Source: Telmatactis stephensoni (taxonomy: Eukaryota > Cnidaria > Anthozoa > Actiniaria > Isophelliidae). From it: DNA of 64,000 bases. The notes beneath the pieces were generated by a model that saw only the letters and a program-made list of their open reading frames with translations, did no database searches and was not told the DNA's origin. Position 1 is the first letter of the stretch; every line of letters starts with the position of its first letter. The DNA lies in contig JALIZF010001807.1 in assembly GCA_029948255.1 (NCBI GenBank), positions 124,001 to 188,000 on the forward strand, written 5' to 3'. The position numbers were made by a program, and so were the translations under genes. Shown in pieces: positions 24,001 to 34,884 of this stretch.

Positions 24001-25909
24001 GTGAAACTCTCTTTACACGAGGCCAGGGCAATAGTAGCAGACAACACTAAAGACATCAAAGTAGCATATCCTGGCTTAACTTCTCACCCACAATTTGGAA
24101 ACATGTCTGACGCTGAACTATGGGCCTATGTTTTAAAACCGGAAAATGTTGCACGCGCCAAGGGCTTCGCAACGATCTATACATATCTTTCCAATCTTCT
24201 CACATCTGAAGGTGCAAGTTATATTATGGATTTGGGTTTCCACAGGGGTGAAACTCAGGATATCGTCAACCCAGGTCCATATCTTGAGTGGTTAAAGTTA
24301 ATGCATGATCTGTCTGGCAAGTGTTTTAGACCACATGGGGGGTATGTCTGCAATCATAGACAAACTTTACAGCGAAGTCAAAGCACTTGGAGTCAAGATT
24401 TACTTCAATGCCGAAGTAAAACATATTACTAAGGAGGGACCTTTGTACATCATGAGAACAACCAAACACAGAGTTAGTGCTAAAAAGCTAGTAGTGGCTG
24501 TACCACCTGGACCATTTAGAAAGATCAAAGGACCAAAGTGAAGATTGGGAAAGAGACGATTAAAGCCGGACAGCAGTTTATATCTCAAGATAACTGTATT
24601 GGAGCAAGCTTGCCTCACAGGTAAAAAAGGATGTTGTAACCGCTCTTGAATACTGTTTTTGATTTAAAGAAATTTGATCTGGCTGTCTGATAGGCTAGCT
24701 GTCTGAAGGACAAACAAATTGACAAATAGCTGAAAGATGGGACGAATAAGGACACAAAATAGTTGAATAGAATGAATTTCGGACTGACTGATGGACCGAT
24801 GGACGTAATGACCGACTGTCATTGTGATGCATTCCGGACTGAATGGCTGACGGATAGACGGACGGACGGACGGACGGACGGACGGACGGATAGTCTGACT
24901 GTCGTTAAATTTCTTATGAAAAAAGGTTCAAATGCAACATTTCAATCTATGAAATATTGATATCATAGTTGTCATTTATTTTCTTAGGGGTTACGGCATC
25001 AATGGTGAAGGCGTTTTGCATACCATTCATATTGACGGTAACTGTGCTAGAACATGGAAAAAGATTAGCGACCTAAAAACAGACTACATAGATATGGAAG
25101 TTCACAGAGCCATGGAGGCAAAGTTTGGTGTAAAGATCCCTAAACCTAGCTCCTCTTGCTACTGAATACCAATACTGGGATCCTGGTTGGTGAGAACATT
25201 TCACTAGTTAACTGTTTTGTTTTTTGGTTGTTTTTGGACAGGGTGGGAAATTGTTTTATGGCCCTCACTATGATAAGGATCGATAAGGATCTTTATTATA
25301 CAATTGTGCATGGCGTAAATTTACCAACTAAGGTATCGTTTGAGGCCCAATAATAATAAAAAGCGAAAAAGCAACTGTATAATAAATCCTTTATCAGATA
25401 TTATTGTGTATTAAAGGCTCGGCAAAATACAGACGCGACTCGTAAAATATCAGCCCGTAATACACAAGAAAATATCTAATAAGTGGTATGTAGGTTAATA
25501 TATAAGCTCAATATTTTATACACAAGCCCTTTTGGACTCCAACAATAAAATATCAAACGCCATACATAATTGTTTTGTATTTTGCAATATATTATATTGC
25601 CAATTTGATTGCTAATGTACATGAATAATAATCTTTTTCTACTACTTTACCAGGCACTTCCAAAAGTCAGACACACCTTTCACCTTAAAAGACATCAGTA
25701 ACTGGGCCAAACGACCATTCAAGAGCCAGGACATCTTTGTAGTGGGAGAATCCTACGACCCGATGCGCGGTTGGTGCCAGGGAGCTATTGTATCGTGTCG
25801 CCATGCATTGAAGGAAGGCTGGGGAATCGAGAAACGAGTGAAAAACAAATTTAGGAAAAGAAATTTCAACCAAAACAAACTGCCAAATCCGGCAGCTTTT
25901 CTTGGTTAA
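21022..25909 (+). pseudogene. L-amino-acid-oxidase-like copy 3, broken
   Basis: All six exons of the family are recognisable: 21022-21070, 22352-22522, 23255-23297, 23955-24620, 24988-25189 and 25654-25909. Splice sites are kept. Compared with copies 1 and 2, exon 4 has an extra G in a G-run near 24343, which leads to a stop about 30 codons later, and a 97-base deletion near 24536. The two changes together restore frame downstream, but the segment between them is read wrongly and the central substrate-domain block is missing. Exon 5 has a 7-base insertion (AGCTCCT) near 25149 that shifts frame again. Exon 3 starts with AA, giving Glu where the sisters have Gly. Poly(A) signal AATAAA at 25975. 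The upstream half, including the flavin-binding motif, is still readable, so a truncated product is possible. Confidence 0.85.
24857..24891 (+). repeat. (GGAC)n microsatellite in copy 3 intron 4
   Basis: About eight GGAC units. Introns 4 of copies 1 and 2 have only two units at the same place (8623 and 18606). Confidence 0.9.
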
Positions 25910-28311
25910 ATTGTTCAGATCACGTTTGAGAAAATCATTCAGCTATTGTGTAATGCACATTCATGCAAAGGTGAAATAAAATGTTTAAAAAGTTACTCCG
26001 TTGCAATTTGCTTACCTTATCTCATCTATCAGAAGAAATGTCGACTCTAGTTGCAGTCGACCGCGGGATAATTTGATTTGGTTTTAGCTCCCTGAGTGAA
26101 GAAGCGTTGCATGCCTGCATTCATACAAACAGAGAAGAGGTTTCAATCCTCTCACTCAGTCAAGTTTGCAAACTTCCAACATGCAACAGTACACTGAAAT
26201 GCGTAAAGATTTTTTTATATGCATTCAGTTTTTAAGAATATTTCTCCAATTGACAATTAAGCTGCAAATTTGATAAAGGGATCTTTATCGTTTTACTTGT
26301 GCTTGAAGATACAAATAATCTTACCAAAATTATAGCATCTTGTGATAAAGTCTGATTTCGGCAACTATTCATATCTGTAAATTAGAAAAAAAAAATTGTG
26401 TGTGTTTGTCTTGCTGTGTGCGTTTTGTTTTCAGCAAATTGAAATGACTCACCTTAAGCTCTCTATTGAGGAGCGCCTTTCACAAAAGAGAGTATCAACT
26501 TTGTCTTCGTTGCTTTGAGCTTTCGGAGAATGGCTTTTCTGTAAGTACGCTCCATTCACGAACACATCTTTTCGAAAGTCCCTTAGTGGGCCCTTTGGCA
26601 AGGCTACTTTTTGGATGAATAGAATTTCATTAATTTCTTTACTAGCTACACAAAAAATATCTAAACTGCATGTATTTGTAAGCACAAACTTTTTTTATTA
26701 ATTATGCAAACATTTCAGTTAAAAAAATTCCGTTGACCACAATTATTTCAGCGAAACATATAAAATGAAAAAGTTATCTATCTCTTAAAGACTAATTATT
26801 TTCTTCTTTACCTCGTTTATGCAAATTTTGGGCTTCAAACGTTTAAATGGATTCCCATGACTTTCAACCAATCGCAGCCTTTCGCATTTCCTCAAATTAC
26901 CCAATCGCATATCAGAGTTTAGCGTTGTCAAGGGAACCAGCACTTGAAGGGTTTCTTTGCAAAACAGTAAACTAAATACATGTACATAGTTTTCCAAGCA
27001 TTTTTATCGAAGGACAATAATAATCCTTTCCTTTGGTCATTTATTCAAATATAAATATTTTTTCTTACAAATGTACACTTTTTCTGCACGATCCTTGAAC
27101 ATATTTCCACAATATATTTCGAGTTTCAAAATAAATCTATTTCTCAAAATAACTTCAAGATAAAAATATAAAAGTCACACTTTGAAAGAAAAAGGCATGT
27201 TACCATCAAGAAGAAACCAAACACAAAACGTCATACTTTATCTCGATTAAAAACAGAATCTATCTATCTATATTATAGAGTAATTTTTCATAGGTTTGGG
27301 AACTAACTGTCCTTCTACATGAGCACATTTTCTATGATAATTTTTTCCTTTGACAACTAACTTTTATTCGTGTGGATGGAAAAATTTGACCAAGTGATTT
27401 TTATACGACAAATACATTTATCGTATGAAATTTGCTCCGGTTTAGACGGGGGAAATTTATTTTCAACAGAAAATTTGTCAAAGAAAATGTGCTCGAGTTG
27501 AAGGGCCTTATTAAGTACATCTTTTCGTATGCGTGTGGAACGGAACGCATCATTCTGTGACCGTGTCAGTGCCGTGCTTTTTTTAAAAAAAGATTCGAAA
27601 TTCCTGTTAAGACTGTGACGTTTTCACTTGTCTTTATCATTTTTATGTAATACGCTTAGGTCGTTTTCGAGCTCCTATGAAAAAGACCCAACACACAGTA
27701 ATGCTCAAATGGTTATCTGAGGCCCAGAAAAACGATACAACTTTTCTTGCAACATTGCTTGAAAACACGATGGTTTTGAAGTATTACTCAACGCAACCGG
27801 TTTCCAGCCGTATATCGACATTTCTTTACTATAAATAGTAAGATGCAATTTTTTTGCGTGCAACGCTACACAAGTAGAATTCGCAATGACTGATGCCGAT
27901 ACAGTAAATGTAGTCCAGTTGCGAGATATGCTTCACCTGCCATATACAAAGGATTTAAACGAGGCTTCTTGCTAAAACTTTGTCTTGTTACGAATGACTG
28001 AGCTTTATGCACGTAGCCTCGTCTTGATACTTTTGTATGTGGCAAGTGAAGTGTATCTCGGAAGTCGTCTATTGATTTATGTTGAGGATCTATACATTCA
28101 CTGTATTTTATCCAACCCTGCACCGAATTGGATCTATTGTTTTGTGTTTAGTCATGTGAATTCGAGAAAGGGCTATTCTACATTTGTTTAACATTTAAAT
28201 GCAACGTTTCGCGCAACCTTGCTTGAATAAAGTAGTTGCATCTTGTGTTCAGGCCTAAGATTCACATAATATGTAGTTTGAAAAATATACTGTCACTCTT
28301 GAACTCATAAA
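25910..28311. other. Region between oxidase array and ULK4; no gene seen
   Basis: The block 26810-26965 is the diverged 3' flank also found after copies 1 and 2. The rest has scattered short frames without recognisable domains. An imperfect hairpin is present at 27919-28062. No supported gene. Confidence 0.6.
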
Positions 28312-31300
28312 TTACTTTAAACCAATCTTCTGCAGTATCTCCCTAGCGAGAGTTCTGATAGCATCAACCTTACAATTCGTCTCAAGATGACTGAGCACAT
28401 CAACCAGTACCTGGCCATTACTAACAATGGCTTGACAATGATTCTGATTGGACGAGACAATCCTCTTAATAATTCTCAATAGTTGCTTCTGTATGACATC
28501 ATCTGGCTTTTCCAAAGCTCCAGCAAAATATTTCATATTGTCAGCACTCATGGATTCCTCGTAAAGACCTCCAAACAACTCAGCCATGAGATACAAGTTT
28601 TTACAAGCACTTTCCTGGACCTTGCCGTCTTCGTTACCAAGGAAACTGATTAACACACCGGTGACATCAGCTATGGGTTTAGTATTCATCAGAAGCACTT
28701 CAGCTGCTTGGTTTAGGCTTTCGCTTTCCGGAGATCCTCTACCCCTTTCGTGTAATGCATGACGGACCTCTTTGGAAACATATTTTAGCACCACATAGAG
28801 TACATCCAGAAGGGATAACAGTGGAGTAGATGTATCATCGTGCTCGGGGTTCATGTCACTCAGAAGGGAAGGGACCTCTAGCAAGAGCGACTTTACAGCA
28901 TCGATCAGCCCTTGTTGGTAAAGAACTGGCATGTCTGTATCTTTGGTTACCAACACGTTCCGTAAAACAGCTACAATGGTCTGTGTCATTGCATTGTTCC
29001 CTTTGTGGGAATGTGAATTGATGATCTGGAGAAGTGATGATACGAGTTCTTGGCTTAGTAAGGCTTGGAGGGAATCTGGACAACGCTCCATTAGGGAGGA
29101 GAGTAACTTTAAGGCGTAGCCAGGAAGAGGGTTCTGATCTTGTAAAATCATGTGATATTGTGGAAGAAGTTTCTCAGAAATGATCTGAATTAAAAAAGAA
29201 AGAAAAAACAATCAAGAAACATCAAAACCTTTTTCAGAAAAACCCTTCAAACTATTTTACGAATTAAGCCATTTTACGAATCATATTCACTGGGTAAAAA
29301 AATACAGTGGAACCTCCATGACTGATCACTTCTAAAAGGCGACCATTTCAAAGTATTTCATAAAGTAAAAACGTAAATATGCGAACAGGTTTTCGTACTC
29401 CAAGAGTGATCATCTAATGTAGGTTCAACTGTAGTTGCAATTGCAATCTACCTCTTTAAGTTTGTTTGTACTAACTACCATCGTACTACCCAAACTGCCG
29501 GCTGAACTGCAAACGTTCCCACTATCCAAGTAAAGAGAAGCCACTTCAGAAAACAAACGAAAACACAAAACCCTAGTGTTGCCATTAGCACTCTTCACCA
29601 ACTCTATAAGTACAGGTAGAATATGGTCTGATAGTGGAGCTGCATACTCTAGTAGAAGGGGAGGATGTTGGGTGATGCATTCTACTACTGATAGTACAAC
29701 ATAGGTCAGGTCTTCTGCTGCAGTGGGACCAGCGGCTGTACCAACATTGGTGTCTCCACAATCGATAGACTTCACATGACCAAGCAGGGATCCCACGTTG
29801 GACAAAAAAGTGTCAGTGATGATAAGAGACCTGAATACATGGCTGGTGATCAAGTGGAGTATGACAGGAAGATTTGGCAGGTGGTTTCGTAACTGCTTGG
29901 TGTGTGATGCTGAAGGATGACGTCGGCCTTCTACTGCGCTGAGTGCTGTAAGGACATTCTCTAAGATGTTCAATGCTACTTCAACCACTGTAGCAATGCA
30001 ATTATGAAGGCAATGGAGCAGATAAACTTGATTTTCTGGCACTTCGCCCTTCAATGGTGTACCACGTTTTTGATCTTTCTCAATATGCAAAACCAAGCGA
30101 CCCTGACAACAGGTGAGTAACGCTTCTCTGCTACCTTGGATAATGGCCATGATAAGGAGAAAAGCCTTCCCTCTGATGACTGGAGAAGGGCTCTCAAACA
30201 AACGCATGATTTTACTGACCAGATCTTTCTCCTGAATGGTTCGTTTAGCTTGAGGCTTGGAAGACAACAATGCTGCAAACATTGTGAGCATGGCTTGTTG
30301 CACTTGGGAAACACTGCTAGAGAAGGCGTCTAGAACGGTCTTGAAGCCTGCTTTCTCCACAACGTACTGGAAGACAGTCACTGAATGACAAGTTAAGCGA
30401 CATAAAGCTGAGATGGCTGTTACCTTCTGGTTGTCTACAGTACAGTGCTTGAACAACTTCCATAGCAACTGATCAGAGAATGATGAGAATACAAAAAATT
30501 AAAATACATGTAAAGAAGACATACATTGTAAAATGTATTGACACACTATTAATTAATTATCAATTTACACTATTAATTCTATTACCAAAAAGTAAGGGTT
30601 ACTTAAAAAAAAGAAACAAAGAAAGATCCAATAGCTTCAGGGGCCTGTTAACTTACAATAAAGTTTAAAGTTGTTTCTCAAAGACCACATTTTTAATTTC
30701 TTTCATTTTAAAGGCAAGTTTATCATGGGTGTAATTGCCTGGAAAGAGATCAGGTCTTCCGAGAAAGGGTCTCTCCCAGCTCACTTCTTGTTACTGCCTT
30801 GTGTAGCTTTTGCTAAACCTAGATGTATACCTAGTTGTCAGAAAACCCTTGAAACAAGGGAGTCATGATAGCTTCCTAAATGATAGATCATGATAGATCC
30901 GTTGGAGCAAGGGAGAGGATGAACTAATCAACTCAAGTCATGTGTGGTGCTCCATCCAGGAGTCAAACCCAGAACCATAGAGGTGACAGAACAGTGCTTT
31001 GACCACTTGGTCACCCTTTTTTTTTTCTAAAAAGTATTGCATCCTGTTAGTGTTTGTGCTCTAGTTTTAAATGACATTATTGTAATGACTTTTGTTTTCT
31101 CACCTGTGCAGTGTCATTGTTGACAAACTTTGCACAATGACGTCCATGTGTAGAGGCCACATTTTCAATTGTCTTAGCAGCAAAGTGCTGAACATAAATA
31201 TCTTCACCTTCATTTAGACATCTTGTGATAATTACAAATGTTATACCTAAAATTATAATATAATAGTTGGTATATTAGGTGCATTCTGATTGAATGAGAG

Positions 31301-34300
31301 CTGTGTACCATTTCAGTACAGTCGCATGGATGATGTCACCAAATCTTACAAGTGCTCTGATTGGTTGAAATAGTTTGACTAATATTAACAAAACAAATAG
31401 ATTCCATTTTTTCTGTGCATCTGTACTCTATGATTGCACAGATGAACAATAGTATGCCACATACTCCACTATGCCTCATTGTGTACTAACGTCTTTTTGT
31501 TCTCAGCACATTTTGACATCATCTGTGCAGCTTACTATTGGAGTAAAGGCACCCAAAAAATACAATCTATTTGTTGAAATAAGCCATATTTAGCTTATCA
31601 AAAGTACATAACATGATGCTGCTTTTTCTCAAGATCTGCCCTCATTTAAATGAAGGTATTTCACTTCCATCCCCTCACCATAGTTTTCTTCCAAAACATA
31701 GATATTGTGCCCTCTCCCCAGCACAAAATCAATGTAAAGATACATAAGTCTACTAGTCAGTATTCATAAGACTTTACCAGGGACATCCCACTTGACAATC
31801 TGTCTGTCTTCAGTATCTTCTTGAGTTGAAGCATAGAATAAAAATTCTCCAAGAGCTGGAACAAGGTGTTGCTTGAGTTGAGTGTTGCGAAAGTTATCAC
31901 GAATCACTTCAGTAAGCACTGTAAAGACCTCTGTCATGTGGAAGTCTTCTGATATTAAAGTGGCAGAACCAGCAAGCAAACCCAGGCAATGGCCTAAAGG
32001 GAAAATTATGTAGAATATTGATTTTAATTCTGACTGTCAAACTACTGTCTTATACATGCAGGGGCTAATATATGTAGGTAGATCATGGGCAACACAATAC
32101 AGGGTGAAAGACTTTCTGTGAGGATGTGAAAAGAATGTTATCATGATATTTTTCACATGCTAATCACATGGTGATTGAATGTGACAAGCTGTATTCAAAT
32201 GAGTGTAAAATGGACCACACTGCATTGACCCTGTCAACTGCCATTTTGTCTATAACAATACATTCAAAACCTCTGTCATGACCACACCCTCTCTCTGTGA
32301 TAAATTTTCACAGCTGCTCTATACAGTCATACAATTATTACATGGCTAGATAATTTTGTGAATTCTGATTGGTTAACACATGGTCTGTATTTTGCCATAC
32401 CAGGACCGCTGTCCCGGATGAAAAGAAAAGTTTGTGTTTGGCAATTGTTTTAATGGGACTTCTCAAAGCCATATAATAAAGAAGTTATTAACCTCATTTG
32501 TTTGGTCTGTATGGGAAAATATCAGACCTCGGTCTTTTTGTACAGGCCTTGCTGCGCTCGGTCCGTACTGTCAAGAACTCGGTCGGATATTTTCCCATAC
32601 AGACCTTGCGCTCAGTTAATAACCCTTTAATATATCAAGCAAAGTGAATGGTATGGTATGGTGTAGGTCATCAGCAAAGATTGGAAATCTCCAAATCACA
32701 AGCTGTTTACACTCCTAGTTGAGATTTGCACATGTAATATTGAAAGGTGGTGAATTCTTTCATTATGCAAAAGCTGTGTTTATTATTTTACTTACCAATT
32801 CTAGCTTTGAGATCAGATGAAAAGCCATTTTTAACTTGGTGTAACAAAACTGGAATCAACCCAGACTCAAACACCAAGTTTGCAATTTCTGCATTACGGC
32901 AAAGAGACAACAAGTAGGCTGATGTATGCAGTTTGCAACGCTGCAAAAATGACGCATTGCTACTGCTCTTCTGGCTTGGCGAATAGAGTGTTTGTATAGC
33001 ATCAAAGTGTGCAGTTATTTCTTCATCAGACAGGTTCAGAATCTCTTCTGCTTTAAGTGGTTGACAACACAAAGCTTTAGAATCAAATTTGGGAGTAGCA
33101 AATTTCTTAATTTTATGATTATCAGCAATTGGAGACACTACAAAGTCTGATGGATGAAAAATTAGATCTGAAACACTTGGAGAAGAGGTTTCCTCCAGTT
33201 CATTTTGCCTACTTTCTTTCACTTTTTGACCAAGTGAAACTGTTTTTAATCCAATACCATTAGAACTAGAATTTAATAAACTCTCATTTGCCACACTGTA
33301 ACTGTGTCTTCCTGAGATTTTGCTGCTTTGAGTTGCTGTTCTCTCAGTTTTTGATGTGAGTTTCTCTTGCCTCAAGTTATTTTCTGGTGCAGTAACATTT
33401 TTATCCTCAATATTTAATTCTTTTAACTTTGAAGCAATATTTTTTGGAAGACTTTTAAAAGTATAAGTACCCTGTTTGACTTCTTTGTTTGCTGGGACTG
33501 GGATTTTATCCATGTCTTCACATTCTCCTACTTCCAATTCACTTTCATCCACTTCATCTACGATACCATCACATTCTGTTATCACAATACCTTGGCTTTC
33601 ATCATCATTAACTTTTAAAGTTCTCTCATCTTGTGACTGATAACCATTAATATCTGCTAATAATATATCCAAATCATGATTCCAAAATGGATGGCTGATT
33701 AAATCTGACCAATTCAGTCTCTGAGGAGGATCCTTTAAAAGGAGCCTGTTTACAAGATCAGTTAACTCCTCTGATCCATTGACAGTCTTCCCTTCAATAA
33801 CCTGACTCAATGGAGGACAAGATTCACCAAGAATCTTCTCTGCAAGCTCCTCCAAGGAATTAGCTGTAAAGGGGTGATTTCCTGTAAATAGCTCAAACAA
33901 AAGGCACCCAAGAGACCAAAGATCACTAGCTTTGCTATGTGTTGCACCCATAAGCACTTCAGGGGCCATATAATGTGGTGACGGCTTTGGGAACCTACTG
34001 TTTTTGACATCATCCAGCTCATCATCATCATCATCAAGATCCAAATCAAATATATTGTCCTCTCCTTCAACTCTAGATAATGCAAAGTCACTAAGTTTTA
34101 AATGTCCTGGTCCATCTAGAAGAATTTTGGAAGGTTTTAAATCACAGTAAATGATTCCTAAGGAATGGATATAAAATAAAGCCTTGACAATTTCAGTTGC
34201 AAAGCCTTTCACAGTTTCCTCAGGTAGGACCTTGTCTTGCGATAAAAGCACATCAAGATTGTACCCTGTACATAGTTCTACAACCATCCAGATATGATTC

Positions 34301-34503
34301 GTAGTCTCGTACCATTCGTGGAACCGAACTACGTTGGGATGAGCCATGTCGTGGGTCAAACGTACCATATTTCGGAGCTCAAGTCGTTTGCTTTTGTCAA
34401 CACAGTGAATTGCAACGAACTCAATTGTGCCCTTTTTTCTGCCTTTATAGACAATAGAGCATTCTCCACGGCCAATCTCGTCATAGAGTACGTAGTTTTC
34501 CAT
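28312..34503 (-). CDS. ULK4: ULK4-like pseudokinase with HEAT/armadillo-type C-terminus
   Basis: Five coding exons read in frame on the minus strand: 34503-32796, 31993-31778, 31246-31104, 30468-29452 and 29184-28312, giving 1318 residues, close to the vertebrate family size (about 1275). Residues 1-277 form a protein kinase fold starting MENYVLYDEIGRGECSIVYK. The ATP-anchoring lysine is replaced by His (VAIH, 30-33), the HRD is YCD (Asp121 kept), and DFG is DFA (139-141); the APE motif is intact at about 180. ULK4 is known as a pseudokinase linked to microtubules, cilia and neural development. An acidic run (DLDDDDDELDD) lies in the activation segment. A low-complexity linker separates the kinase from about 750 residues of helical repeats. 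Upstream it faces URI1 at about 380 bp. Confidence 0.93.
30940..31026 (-). mobile_element. tRNA-headed SINE fragment in ULK4 intron 3
   Basis: Minus strand: GGGTGACCAAGTGGTCAAAG (A-box-like) then GGGTTTGACTCC (B-box-like). No tRNA fold is complete, and the element is not full length. Confidence 0.5.
32340..32640 (-). repeat. MITE-like repeat, copy B
   Basis: Inverted copy of the element at 7016-7310, with matching GACCGCTGTCCCGGATGAAA, AGCCATATAATAAA and the GGTCTGTATGGGAAAATATC foldback. It fills much of ULK4 intron 1. Confidence 0.85.
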
Positions 34504-34884
34504 TTTGCTTTGAAATGAAGCTATGGAGGGCTTCTAAAACATTCAAACATTGTAAATGTCAACAGAAAATGGAAACGACAACAACATTTGACCGCCATCT
34601 TTCTTAATCCCTAAAGGCGTTATGGGTATCACTTCTTGAATAGGGGAGGGGTAGGGTACAACAATAATCAATAGCATTTTATTTAAAGATATGCCACATA
34701 TGCTTTAAAATCATTAAAAAATCCCTTTTAAAGTAAGCAAAAAATAATTATCAAACGTTTAATTTTATTTAGTGGTACTTTTCTTCTATTTTCTGCGGGA
34801 TAAAATATTGCCACATCACCCCTATACCCCGAGAGGAATAGTAAAAGCTCTAGTAGAACCCAGACTCTCTCGGTTACAGTAATC
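34504..34884. promoter_or_regulatory. Shared ULK4/URI1 divergent promoter region
   Basis: Only 381 bases separate the two start codons, which face away from each other. The region contains CCGCCATCTT at about 34591, and a related ATGGCGGC at the URI1 start codon; both resemble YY1-type sites common near start sites of housekeeping genes. No clear TATA box for either gene is visible. A bidirectional promoter is inferred from geometry. Confidence 0.5.

Noticed and set aside
26449..26997. Frames on the minus strand between copy 3 and ULK4
   Set aside because: Part overlaps the shared 3' flank of the oxidase unit and none shows a recognisable domain or splice pattern.
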